Shown: in pieces, positions 41,311 to 49,861 of the stretch
Layout of the letters: every line of letters begins with the position of its first letter
Numbering within the stretch: the first letter of the stretch is position 1
Source: VAZQ01 sp035293945
GTDB taxonomy: Bacteria; Pseudomonadota; Alphaproteobacteria; Rhizobiales; Xanthobacteraceae
Reading direction: 5' to 3'
DNA length: 64,000 nucleotides
NCBI GenBank assembly: GCA_035293945.1
Contig: DATGLV010000037.1
Coordinates: 62,001-126,000 of the forward strand
Position numbers and translations under genes: made by a program
Notes under the pieces: model-generated
Database searches by the model: none
What the model saw: only the letters and a program-made list of their open reading frames with translations
What the model was told of the DNA's origin: nothing

Positions 41311-42319
41311 ACAGCTGCGCAATCAGCCCGAGTTCAACGAGCAAACCTGGCAATATCTCAACCGCCGGGTCTCCGACTGGCGCATCGTAACCGGCAAGCA
41401 AAAGGCGAAGGAGTACGCCGCGCTGTTCGACCGAATCGAGCATGACTTCGGCGTCGAGCGCTCGATCATGCTCGGCATCTGGGGAATCGAGTCGGCTTAC
41501 GGCGATCCGCTGGTGCAGCAGAATCACATGCGCCCGGTATTCCCATCGCTTGCGGCGCTCGCCTGGGGCGAGCCGCGCCGCCGCGCCTATTGGGAGCAGG
41601 AGCTGCTCAACGCGCTCGTCATCGTCGATCGCGGCTGGAGCACCCCGGAGGAGATGAACGGCTCGTGGGCCGGTGCCATGGGGCACACGCAGTGGATGCC
41701 CGAGGTCTGGCTTAACATGGGTTTCGACTACGACGGCGACGGCCGCGTGTCTCCCTTCGGCAAGCCCGATGATGCCCTGGGCTCGACTGCACGCTATCTG
41801 GTCGAGCGCGGTCACTATCGCCGTGGCGAGCATTGGGGATACGAGGTGCGCGCTCCGGAGGGTGCGCAGGAGGTCTCGCAGACCTATGCAGCCTGGCAGA
41901 AGGCGGGCGTCACCCGCGCCGATGGCGGCGCCTTCCCGCTGCCAAACGCCACGGCCAAGCTTTGGGTCCCGGTCAAGGGCGGCCCCGCTTTCCTGCTCGG
42001 ACCGAATTTCTATGCGGTCCGCTCCTACAATCCGTCGATGAATTACACGCTCGCCATCGTGCATCTCGGTGACCGCGTCATGGGCGGAGAGCCGTTCGTG
42101 CAGAAATTTCCCGGCAGCGAGCGGCCGCCGACGCTCGCCGAAGTGCAGGAAATCCAACGTCGCCTGACGGAGCGCGGATACGATACCGGCGGCACGGATG
42201 GGCGGGTCGGCAACGATACGATGCTGGCGGTGCAGAATTTTCAGAAGAAGATCGGCATGCAGCCGGCCGATGGCTACGCCGGGGTGACCCTGCTCGCCCG
42301 GTTGCGCGCCCAGCCTTGA
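41051..42319 (+). CDS. Lytic murein transglycosylase (MltB-like) with C-terminal peptidoglycan-binding domain
   Basis: About 422 residues starting MEQALDQVQALEHALHHPTR, with a signal region RRALAALAFPLLLPVSALAQ. The catalytic core has MLGIWGIESAYGDPL (catalytic glutamate), AGAMGHTQWMPEVWLNMGFD, GKPDDALGSTARYLVERGHY and NPSMNYTLAIVHLGD. The end is a peptidoglycan-binding domain (EIQRRLTERGYDTGGTDGRV). It cleaves the glycan strand to anhydromuropeptides. It overlaps the M23-type gene by 260 nt in another frame. Confidence 0.88.
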   Translation: MEQALDQVQALEHALHHPTRFSLTRRRALAALAFPLLLPVSALAQSAKEPFDQWVASFRARAIARGVSDATYSRVMHGLKPDTTVFEQLRNQPEFNEQTWQYLNRRVSDWRIVTGKQKAKEYAALFDRIEHDFGVERSIMLGIWGIESAYGDPLVQQNHMRPVFPSLAALAWGEPRRRAYWEQELLNALVIVDRGWSTPEEMNGSWAGAMGHTQWMPEVWLNMGFDYDGDGRVSPFGKPDDALGSTARYLVERGHYRRGEHWGYEVRAPEGAQEVSQTYAAWQKAGVTRADGGAFPLPNATAKLWVPVKGGPAFLLGPNFYAVRSYNPSMNYTLAIVHLGDRVMGGEPFVQKFPGSERPPTLAEVQEIQRRLTERGYDTGGTDGRVGNDTMLAVQNFQKKIGMQPADGYAGVTLLARLRAQP

Positions 42320-42368
42320 TCCGGTTCTATGGCGAGGTTCTTCCGCCAGCAACAACAAGGAATTTCCG

Positions 42369-44210
42369 GTGACAACTTTAGACACCCAGGCGGCGCCCGC
42401 GGGCGGCGCGCCGGTAACCGCCGCTCATCCTTCGCTGCGTGAGCGCGACCGCCCGGTCAATTTGAGCCCCGCCAATGCCCCCGGCTGGGGCAGCGACGTG
42501 GTCGCCGAAACACTGCGCGCGCTCAAAATCCCCTACATCGCGCTCAATCCCGGGGCCAGCTATCGCGGCCTGCACGATTCAATCGTCAACTACCTGGGCA
42601 ACGAAACGCCGCAAATGCTGCTGTGCCTGCACGAGGAGATCGCGGTCGCCATCGCGCACGGCTACGCCAAGGTCACCGGCAAGGCGATGGCGGCAGCGGT
42701 GCATTCCAATGTCGGGCTGTTCCACGCCACCATGGCGATCTTCAATGCCTGGTGCGATCGCATGCCGGTTCTGATCATGGGAGCGACCGGCCCGGTGGAT
42801 GCGGCCAAGCGCCGGCCCTGGATTGATTGGATCCATACCGCGCGCGACCAGGGCGCGATCGTGCGCGATTACACCAAATGGGATGATCAGCCCGCTTCGC
42901 CGGCGGCCGCGCGCGAGTCGATCATTCGCGGTCATTGGCTCGCCAGCACGGCCCCGATGGGGCCGGTCTATATCAATCTCGACGCCGAGATGCAGGAGAC
43001 CAAGCTCGTCGAGCCCGTTGCGACGCCTGACGTCAACCGCTTCATGCCGCCGATCGGCGCGGTGCCGGCGCCGGAGCTCCTGGCAGAGGCCGCCAAGCTG
43101 CTCAAGGCGGCGCAGAACCCGGTCATTCTCATGGGCCGGGTCTCCCGCAGCTTCGACGGCTGGAAGCTGCGCGTCGCGCTTGCCGAGACCCTCGGCGCGA
43201 AGGTCATCACCGAGCTCAAGATCGGGGCTGCATTCCCGACCGATCATCCCCTGCATGCCGGCCCGCCCGGCACCACGGCGCTCGGGCCGCAGGCGCAGGA
43301 GGCGCTGCGCAATGCCGACGTTATTCTCAGCCTCGATTGGGTCGACCTCGCCGGCACCTGCAGGAATGTATTCGCCGACGGCGTGCCTGCGGCGAAAATG
43401 ATCGTCGTCAGCAACGACTTCCGTGTCCACCGCGGCTGGAGCATGGATTATCAGGGCCTGCCCGCATGCGACGTGATGCTGGCAACGACACCTGACGAAG
43501 CGGTGCCGCATCTGCTGAAAGCGATTGGCGGGCCGGCGCCAAAGCCGCTACCCGCCCCCGCGCCGGTGCCCAAGTCCGCGCCTTCCACCGACAAGCTTGT
43601 GGTCAATGACCTCGTACGCGCGCTCAAAGCCGCCGTCGGCGCTCGCGAGGTGACGCTCGCCCATATCTCGCTCTCCTGGGACGGCGCTACCTGGCCATTT
43701 CGCCATCCGCTCGATTATGTCGGGTCGGAAGGCGGCGGCGGCGTTGGCGGCGGTCCCGGCAACGCAGTCGGGACGGCGCTTGCACTGTTGGGAAGCGGCC
43801 GGCTCACGGTCGCGGTCTGCGGCGACGGCGACTTCATGATGAGCAACCAGGCGATCTGGACCGCGGTGCACTATCGCATTCCCCTGCTCATCGTGGTCGC
43901 CAACAATCGCTCCTTCTTCAATGACGAGCTGCACCAGGAACGGGTCGCCCGCATCCGCACGCGCCCGGTCGAGAACCGCTGGATCGGCCAGCGCATCTCC
44001 GAGCCCGATATCGACATCGCGGCGCTCGCGCGCGCGCAAGGCGCGCAGGGCTTCGGACCGGTCAGCAAGGCGGCCGACCTCGAGCCAATCTTCGCGCAGG
44101 CCATTGCCGCCGTTGAGCGCGGTGAAGTGGTGGTGGTCGACGTGCGCGTCGAGCCAGGCTATGCCGCCGTCACCACCGCGGCGATGTTGCGCGGCACGGA
44201 GAAGAAGTAG
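42369..44210 (+). CDS. Thiamine diphosphate-dependent enzyme (acetolactate synthase-like)
   Basis: A GTG at 42369 behind AAGGAA gives 613 residues. The N-terminal ThDP half has LCLHEEIAVAIAHGYAKVTG with the catalytic glutamate; the central domain shows VILMGRVSRSFDGWKLRVAL; the C-terminal half has GDGDFMMSNQAIWTAVHY and IVVANNRSFFN. It belongs to the benzoylformate decarboxylase / acetolactate synthase superfamily but is not a clear orthologue of any. The substrate is probably a 2-keto acid. It precedes a periplasmic-binding-protein gene by 34 nt, suggesting an operon. Confidence 0.85.
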   Translation: MTTLDTQAAPAGGAPVTAAHPSLRERDRPVNLSPANAPGWGSDVVAETLRALKIPYIALNPGASYRGLHDSIVNYLGNETPQMLLCLHEEIAVAIAHGYAKVTGKAMAAAVHSNVGLFHATMAIFNAWCDRMPVLIMGATGPVDAAKRRPWIDWIHTARDQGAIVRDYTKWDDQPASPAAARESIIRGHWLASTAPMGPVYINLDAEMQETKLVEPVATPDVNRFMPPIGAVPAPELLAEAAKLLKAAQNPVILMGRVSRSFDGWKLRVALAETLGAKVITELKIGAAFPTDHPLHAGPPGTTALGPQAQEALRNADVILSLDWVDLAGTCRNVFADGVPAAKMIVVSNDFRVHRGWSMDYQGLPACDVMLATTPDEAVPHLLKAIGGPAPKPLPAPAPVPKSAPSTDKLVVNDLVRALKAAVGAREVTLAHISLSWDGATWPFRHPLDYVGSEGGGGVGGGPGNAVGTALALLGSGRLTVAVCGDGDFMMSNQAIWTAVHYRIPLLIVVANNRSFFNDELHQERVARIRTRPVENRWIGQRISEPDIDIAALARAQGAQGFGPVSKAADLEPIFAQAIAAVERGEVVVVDVRVEPGYAAVTTAAMLRGTEKK

Positions 44211-44244
44211 AATTGGTTGAGGACGAAGATCAGAGGAGAAGCTG

Positions 44245-45210
44245 ATGATTCGATCTCGGGATGCGGTCCTCGCGATCACGACACTGGCACTGTTGAGCGC
44301 GCAGTCGGCTTTCGCCGATGATGCAATCAAGCTCACCATCGGCCAGCGCGGCAACTGGGATACCGCCATATCGCAGCTCGGCGATGAGGCCGGCATCTTC
44401 AAGAAACACGGCCTTTCGCTCGAGATGGTCTACACGGCGGGATCGGGCGAGACGCTTCAGCCGGTGATCGCCGGCAGCGTCGATCTCGGCCTCGCTGTCG
44501 GGACCCTCGGGGCGATCGCGGCCTATTCCAAAGGGGCTCCGGTACGCATCATCGGGGCCGAGGCGACGGGAGCCGCCGATTATTGGTACGTGAAGGCTTC
44601 TTCGCCGATCAAGACGCTCAAGGACCTGAACGGCCACACCATCGCCTATTCCACCGCCGGCTCCTCGACCGAAAGCGTGGTGCGCGCCTTCATCAAGGAG
44701 AACGGCCTGACCACCGCCAAAGCCATGTCGACCGGCGGCGCCCCCTCAACAATGACCGCCGTCATGACCGATCAGGTCGACGTGGGCTGGGCTTCTCCGC
44801 CAGGCGGCCTCAAGGACATCGATGACGGAAAAATCCGGTTGCTCGCCCGCGCGACCGATGCGGCGATCGTGCGCGGCCAGACCATTCGGGTGATCGTCGC
44901 CAACGCGCAGATGCTGCAGAAGCGCAAAGACGTCATCGATCGCTATATGCAAGCCTATCGCGAAACCATCGCGTACATGTACGGCGACAATCCGCAGGTG
45001 CTGAAAGACTATGCGGCATTCGCCGGCGTGAGCGAGGCGATGGCCAAGCGCGTGCGTGACGAGTTCTTCCCCCGCTCGCTGGTCGAGCCCGACGAGATCA
45101 AGGGTCTCGATTCGCTGATGGCAGACGCGGTCGAGCTCAAGTTCATCTCGGCTCCGCTCAGCAAGGATCAGATCGCTGATCTGGTGCAGCTGCAGGTGCC
45201 GAAGAAGTAG
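44245..45210 (+). CDS. ABC transporter substrate-binding protein (SsuA/NMT1-like)
   Basis: The 321-residue protein has a signal peptide (ITTLALLSAQSAFA) and an SsuA/TauA-like fold: KLTIGQRGNWDTAISQLGDE, GIFKKHGLSLEMVYTAGSGE, VIAGSVDLGLAVGTLGAIAA and YSTAGSSTESVVRAFIKENG. Members bind nitrate, sulfonates or thiamine precursors. It follows the ThDP enzyme gene as the probable second gene of an operon; no permease or ATPase gene is in the window nearby. The ligand is unknown. Confidence 0.85.
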   Translation: MIRSRDAVLAITTLALLSAQSAFADDAIKLTIGQRGNWDTAISQLGDEAGIFKKHGLSLEMVYTAGSGETLQPVIAGSVDLGLAVGTLGAIAAYSKGAPVRIIGAEATGAADYWYVKASSPIKTLKDLNGHTIAYSTAGSSTESVVRAFIKENGLTTAKAMSTGGAPSTMTAVMTDQVDVGWASPPGGLKDIDDGKIRLLARATDAAIVRGQTIRVIVANAQMLQKRKDVIDRYMQAYRETIAYMYGDNPQVLKDYAAFAGVSEAMAKRVRDEFFPRSLVEPDEIKGLDSLMADAVELKFISAPLSKDQIADLVQLQVPKK

Positions 45211-45222
45211 CGGCATTCTCAG

Positions 45223-45320
45223 GGTCGTCCCGGCCGGAGCGAAGCGGAGAGCCGGGACCGATAACCTTCGGCCGATGTCAGAGGGCCCGGCTGTATGGGC
45301 CCCTGCTTTCGCAGGGGCGA
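45223..45320. repeat. Palindromic repeat, copy after the binding-protein gene
   Basis: Contains GGGTCGTCCCGGCCGG, GAGAGCCGGGACC and a final CCCTGCTTTCGCAGGGGCGAC hairpin. A second copy lies inside a membrane-protein gene at 62151-62246. Confidence 0.65.
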
Positions 45321-45335
45321 CACGCAGACGGATTC

Positions 45336-46325
45336 TCAAATCGTGAAGCTCTCGTGCGTTGAAGGATGGAACAGCTCCTCAGGCGCCAGCTGGCGGCCCG
45401 ACAGTCCCTGCGCATGATGATGCCGCAGAAAGGTCTCGAGCACCCTGCGATTGGGGATGAGCCCATAGGACCAGAAATCCTCGCCCATCAATTCGCGCGC
45501 GGCCTTGAGCTGCTCCTCGACGAACGGCAGCGTGCATTTCGTCGCCGAAGTATCCTCGAGCTCCTCGATGCACTTGGCCTTGGCTTGTGTGAACGCCTTG
45601 AGCACGGCCGCGGGCAGCCACGGATGCTGCTGGACCAGCGTGCGGCGAATGCCGGTCACGTGCATGATCGGGAAGATGCCGGTGCGCTTGTAGTAGTCGC
45701 GCCCGGAAGCGATCGGGTCGGGGAACAGCCAGCCGATATTCGGATTGCGCTTGCCGGCGAGGCTCGGCACCCGCGGCGCGATGAAGGCGTCAATCTCGCC
45801 CGCTTCCAGCAGCTGCGATATGGTCCGCCCTTCGGGCGCATTCTCGAGCCGCACCCCATCCGGTAGCTTGATGCTGATCTTCTCCGGCCGGCTCGGATCG
45901 TCGATTCCGCCGCGCACCCAGGTGACGTCAGACGGTTTGATGCCGTGGTCGTCCTCCAGAATGATGCGCGCCCACACGCAGGCGGTGAGCTGATATTCCG
46001 GCAGGCCAATACGCTTGCCCTTGAGGTCGGAAGGCTTCTTGATACGGTCGGTGCGCACATAGATCGAGTTGTGGCGGAAGGCGCGCGACACGAAGGCCGG
46101 CACCCCCACATAGGGACAATTGCGCTCCGCGGTTTTGACCGTGAAGCTCGACATCGACAGCTCGCAAATATCGAAATCCACCGTCCGGAACGCGCGGAAG
46201 AAGATCTCCTCCGGCGGCAGCGTCATGAAGACGGGATCGACGCCGTCGATCTGCACCGTGCCGTCGAAGAGAGCGCGCACGCGATCATAGTTGCCGATCG
46301 CGACCGATAGCTTGAGCTTGGACAT
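45336..46325 (-). CDS. Substrate-binding/4,5-dihydroxyphthalate decarboxylase-like protein
   Basis: The 329-residue protein begins MSKLKLSVAIGNYDRVRALF and matches the family often named 4,5-dihydroxyphthalate decarboxylase, which has a periplasmic-binding-type fold: PEEIFFRAFRTVDFDICELS, VRTDRIKKPSDLKGKRIGLP and LLEAGEIDAFIAPRVPSLAG. There is no signal peptide. It may decarboxylate an aromatic acid or bind one. The 5' leader (46323-46351) consists of a 12-nt tandem repeat that resembles the start of the gene. No phthalate genes are near. Confidence 0.75.
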   Translation of the reverse strand: MSKLKLSVAIGNYDRVRALFDGTVQIDGVDPVFMTLPPEEIFFRAFRTVDFDICELSMSSFTVKTAERNCPYVGVPAFVSRAFRHNSIYVRTDRIKKPSDLKGKRIGLPEYQLTACVWARIILEDDHGIKPSDVTWVRGGIDDPSRPEKISIKLPDGVRLENAPEGRTISQLLEAGEIDAFIAPRVPSLAGKRNPNIGWLFPDPIASGRDYYKRTGIFPIMHVTGIRRTLVQQHPWLPAAVLKAFTQAKAKCIEELEDTSATKCTLPFVEEQLKAARELMGEDFWSYGLIPNRRVLETFLRHHHAQGLSGRQLAPEELFHPSTHESFTI

Positions 46326-46424
46326 GGTTTGAGCTTGGGTTTGAGCTTGGGGGCTGAACGTTGGTTTGATCGGAGAACGGGTTTAGGGAAGAACCACAGA
46401 TTACGGACTACTGCTCTCGACGCA

Positions 46425-48260
46425 TCACCCGGCGGCGGGCGCGACGTCCATGAGCCGCAGCTGCACCCTTTCCTCCCCGTTCCAACGATCGATTGCAAGC
46501 GTCCCGGCAGCATGCACGTTTCGCCCGCGATTGTGCACGAGCGCATAACCAAGCTTCTGCCCGACGGCACGGAACGCGATGGCATTGATGCCGGAGCCGT
46601 CGCCCGCCCGCAGTCGTGCCCGCAGGTTTGAGGGACCGGCTTCCTCCACATAAGCGAGCTCATGTCCGGGCAAAGCCAGCACCGGTTCGGGATTGCCGGC
46701 GCCGAAGGGACCCGCACGGGCCATCGCGGCGATGATTTCGTTCGATGCGCCGCGGGCCGTCAGCGCACCGTCGATCAGCAGGCAATCGGCTTCCCGCGCC
46801 GCCGCGACGGCGGCCGACAGGCGCTCTTCAAGAAAGGCGCGAAATTCGCCCAGCGCCTCGCGCCGCAAGGTCACCCCCGCCGCCATCGCATGGCCGCCAC
46901 CCTTGATCAGCAACCCTTCGCGTGCAGCCTGACGTACGGCGGCGCCGAGATCGACGCCGGTGATGGAGCGCCCCGATCCGGTGCCGATGCCGCCCGCTCC
47001 GAGCGCGATCGCAAAAGCCGGGCGGCCGAAGCGCTCCTTGAGCCGCGCGGCCACGAGCCCGACCACGCCCTGATGCCACCCCTCGGCGGCAGTGAGCACA
47101 ACTGCGCCGCGCTCCTCGAGGCCGAGCGCTGCCATCGCTTCAGCCTCGGCTTGCTCGACCGCGGCAAGCTCGATCACCTGCCGTTCGCGATTGAGCCGAT
47201 CAAGCTCGGCAGCAAGGCGGCCCGCCTCGATCGCGTCCGCGGCCAAGAGCAGATCGACCCCCAATGTGGCGCGGCCGATGCGGCCGCCCGCATTGATGCG
47301 CGGTCCGAGCAGGAAACCGAGGTGCCAAGGCTCCGGCGGCCCACCCAGCCGAGCCACGTCCATGAGCGCGGTCAGCCCCAAATTCTCGCGCCGGCGCAGC
47401 GCCAGGAGTCCCTTGGCCACGAAGGCGCGGTTGAGGCCCTTGAGCGGAACGACGTCGGCGACGGTCCCGAGCGCAACCAGGTCGAGCAGGCCCAACAGAT
47501 CGGGCTCGCCGCGCGCTGCGCCCCAGTATCCGCGGGCGCGCAGCTCGCGATTGACCGCCACCACGGTCATGAAGGTGAGGCCGACGGCGGCGAGATGACC
47601 GAGCCCGGACAGATCGTCGAGCCGATTGGGGTTGATCATCGCCGCGGCCGGCGGCAAGGTCTCGTCGGCCTGATGATGGTCGATGACGATGACCGTCATG
47701 CCGAGATGCTGCGCCTCTGCCAACGGCTCGTGGCTCGCGGTGCCGCAATCTACCGTGACCAGGAGCGTTGAGCCTGCCGCCGCCAGCGCGCGTATTGCCT
47801 CTGCGTTTGGACCATAGCCTTCGAACAGCCGGTCCGGGATGTGAATGATCGGATCGAGGCCGGCATGCCGCAGGAAGCGCGCCAGGACCGCGGCGGAGCT
47901 CGCACCATCCACATCATAATCGCCGAAGATCGCGATCTTCTCGCCACGCATGATCGCATCGGCAATGCGGGCGCTCGCCGGCAGCATGTCGGTGAGCGTA
48001 TTCGGATCCGGCATCAGGCCGCGCACGGTCGGATCGAGGAAGCTCGGTGCCATCTCGGCATCGACGCCGCGTCCTGCCAACACGCGTGCCAACAATTCAG
48101 GCAGCTCGTGACGCTGCGCAATTGCGAGCGCGCGGGCTTGTCCGCGCTCGTCGAGCCGGTCGCGCCAGATGCGCCCGGTGGCGGAGCGCTCGACCCCCAG
48201 GAAGTGGCGGGTCGAGAGCACAACATCATTCGCCGCAAATCTCATGCCAGTAGCACTCAT
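46425..48260 (-). CDS. recJ: Single-stranded-DNA-specific exonuclease RecJ
   Basis: The roughly 611-residue protein has the RecJ/DHH motifs: KIAIFGDYDVDGASSAAVLA, TLLVTVDCGTASHEPLAE, IVIDHHQADETLPPAAAMIN, LLDLVALGTVADVVPLKGLN, FLLGPRINAGGRIG and the C-terminal KGGGHAMAAGVTL of the DHHA1 domain. It degrades single-stranded DNA 5' to 3' in recombination and mismatch repair. The ATG at 48260 was chosen; a later ATG at 48245 is in frame, and the longer frame to 48509 is not plausible. Confidence 0.92.
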   Translation of the reverse strand: MSATGMRFAANDVVLSTRHFLGVERSATGRIWRDRLDERGQARALAIAQRHELPELLARVLAGRGVDAEMAPSFLDPTVRGLMPDPNTLTDMLPASARIADAIMRGEKIAIFGDYDVDGASSAAVLARFLRHAGLDPIIHIPDRLFEGYGPNAEAIRALAAAGSTLLVTVDCGTASHEPLAEAQHLGMTVIVIDHHQADETLPPAAAMINPNRLDDLSGLGHLAAVGLTFMTVVAVNRELRARGYWGAARGEPDLLGLLDLVALGTVADVVPLKGLNRAFVAKGLLALRRRENLGLTALMDVARLGGPPEPWHLGFLLGPRINAGGRIGRATLGVDLLLAADAIEAGRLAAELDRLNRERQVIELAAVEQAEAEAMAALGLEERGAVVLTAAEGWHQGVVGLVAARLKERFGRPAFAIALGAGGIGTGSGRSITGVDLGAAVRQAAREGLLIKGGGHAMAAGVTLRREALGEFRAFLEERLSAAVAAAREADCLLIDGALTARGASNEIIAAMARAGPFGAGNPEPVLALPGHELAYVEEAGPSNLRARLRAGDGSGINAIAFRAVGQKLGYALVHNRGRNVHAAGTLAIDRWNGEERVQLRLMDVAPAAG

Positions 48261-48316
48261 GGCGCGATGGAAAACCCCGGGCGGCGTGATTCGCGCGAGT
48301 GGAAACGGCTTATAGA

Positions 48317-48784
48317 CTATTCGGTCTGCCGCCAAACGGTGGTTTGGGGCGGCAGGCCGACCAACATTTCGCAGATCGTCATGGCCTGCCCATAGATCTG
48401 CTGCAAAATTCCCCTCCCGGCTCCGCGCTCGCCAGCCTCCAACATACCGGCAAGCGCCAAAGCCGCGGTGGCGCAGACACGCCGAACGTGCGGGACCGCT
48501 TCGGGGCATCGATCAAGCAGATCTTCCTCCTCTAGCGCCCGCGCCTCACCGAGGAGGCTTGCAGCGCTGCTCGCCTGCGTGACCAAGTAGGAGAACGGAC
48601 GGGTATCCAGGCCTTTCAGCCGATCAGCGGCCTCGCGCTCGATCAAACGCAAGGCCTCGATGCGGGGCTTGAGGGCGCGCGCTGCAGATGACGGGTAGTT
48701 CCCACAGGGAGCCGCGGCCTGGGCGGAGGTAATCAAGAAGAGCGAGGAGGCAAGGACTGCGCCAGCAAGAGCAACGCCTCTCAC
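48317..48784 (-). CDS. Secreted hypothetical protein
   Basis: The 155-residue product has a signal peptide (MRGVALAGAVLASSLFLITS ending AQA-A) and a helical mature part with four cysteines (CGNYPSS, DRCPEAV, RRVCATA, MTICEML), suggesting disulfides. No family is recognised. It lies between recJ and glpX on the same strand and may share their transcript. It is of the type often conserved only in Rhizobiales. Confidence 0.6.
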   Translation of the reverse strand: MRGVALAGAVLASSLFLITSAQAAAPCGNYPSSAARALKPRIEALRLIEREAADRLKGLDTRPFSYLVTQASSAASLLGEARALEEEDLLDRCPEAVPHVRRVCATAALALAGMLEAGERGAGRGILQQIYGQAMTICEMLVGLPPQTTVWRQTE

Positions 48785-48798
48785 CGCTTCCTTCCGTC

Positions 48799-49794
48799 TC
48801 AGTCCAGACGGAACTTGTCGAGCCGGCGATGCTCGGCACGGATCCAGCGCACCGTGCCGGTGACGGAGCGCATCACCACCGTCTCCGTCTCAACCATGTC
48901 GCCCTTGAACCTGATGCCGCGGAGCATGGCGCCATCCGTCACGCCGGTCGCGGCAAACAGGCAGTCACCGCGCACCAGATCCTGCATCTGATAGCGCCGG
49001 CGTGGATCAGAGATGCCCATCTTGGCGGCGCGCGCCCGCTTCTCTTCGGTATCGAGCACGAGCCGGCATTGGATCTGGCCGCCGATACAGCGCATCGCCG
49101 CCGCCGCCAGCACGCCCTCCGGCGCGCCCCCGATACCCATATAGATATCGACGCCGGTCGCTTCAGGGTCGGCGGTGTGAATGATGCCGGCCACGTCGCC
49201 GTCGGTGATCAAGCGAACCGCGGCACCCGCCTTGCGGGCGCTGGCAATGAGGTCGGCATGACGCGGGCGATCAAGAATCAGCGCGGTGATCTCGGACGGC
49301 TTGACGCCCTTGGCCTTGGCCAAATTGTTGATGTTCTCCTCCGGCGAGGCATCGAGATGGATGACCTCCTGCGGATAGCCCGGGCCGACCGCGATCTTCT
49401 CCATGTAGACGTCGGGGGCATTGAGCAGGCTGCCGCCCTCCGCCATAGCCATTGTGGCGATGGCTCCCGGCATGTTCTTCGCGCAGAGCGTCGTGCCTTC
49501 AAGCGGATCGACCGCGATATCGACTTTGGGGCCGATGCGGCTTCCGAGCTTCTCGCCGATGAACAGCATCGGCGCTTCATCGCGCTCGCCTTCGCCGATC
49601 ACCACGGTTCCGTCGATCGGCAACTTGTTGAGCTCGCGGCGCATGGCATCGACCGCAGCCTGGTCGGCGGCCTTTTCGTCGCCGCGGCCACGCAGCCGCG
49701 CTGCCGATACCGCCGCGCGCTCGGTGACGCGCACGATCTCGAGGGACAGAATCCGCTCCAAGCCTCCGGGTCGCTGTTCCGTGACCGTCACCAT
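48799..49794 (-). CDS. glpX: Class II fructose-1,6-bisphosphatase GlpX
   Basis: The 331-residue protein has the GlpX motifs TERAAVSAARLRGRGDEKAA, IDGTVVIGEGERDEAPML, AVDPLEGTTLCAKNMPGAI, HLDASPEENINNLAKAKGVK and GIGGAPEGVLAAAAMRCIGG. It removes the 1-phosphate of fructose-1,6-bisphosphate in gluconeogenesis. The ATG at 49794 is behind a duplicated GAGGAATGTT ribosome binding region (49801-49822), an odd feature. Confidence 0.92.
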   Translation of the reverse strand: MVTVTEQRPGGLERILSLEIVRVTERAAVSAARLRGRGDEKAADQAAVDAMRRELNKLPIDGTVVIGEGERDEAPMLFIGEKLGSRIGPKVDIAVDPLEGTTLCAKNMPGAIATMAMAEGGSLLNAPDVYMEKIAVGPGYPQEVIHLDASPEENINNLAKAKGVKPSEITALILDRPRHADLIASARKAGAAVRLITDGDVAGIIHTADPEATGVDIYMGIGGAPEGVLAAAAMRCIGGQIQCRLVLDTEEKRARAAKMGISDPRRRYQMQDLVRGDCLFAATGVTDGAMLRGIRFKGDMVETETVVMRSVTGTVRWIRAEHRRLDKFRLD

Positions 49795-49800
49795 AGCATC

Positions 49801-49822
49801 AACATTCCTCTGAACATTCCTC
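49801..49822 (-). repeat. Tandem duplication in the glpX leader
   Basis: AACATTCCTC is repeated at 49801-49810 and 49813-49822; on the minus strand this gives two copies of GAGGAATGTT, each containing a Shine-Dalgarno sequence, just upstream of the glpX start. Confidence 0.65.
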
Positions 49823-49861
49823 GATCCCCGACCTGCCACAGGCTAGTCCTGAAAAAGTGCA

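Noticed and set aside
45223..45320. Intrinsic terminator of the binding-protein gene
   Set aside because: The hairpins belong to a repeat with a second copy inside a gene, so they are better described as a repeat, although they may also end transcription.
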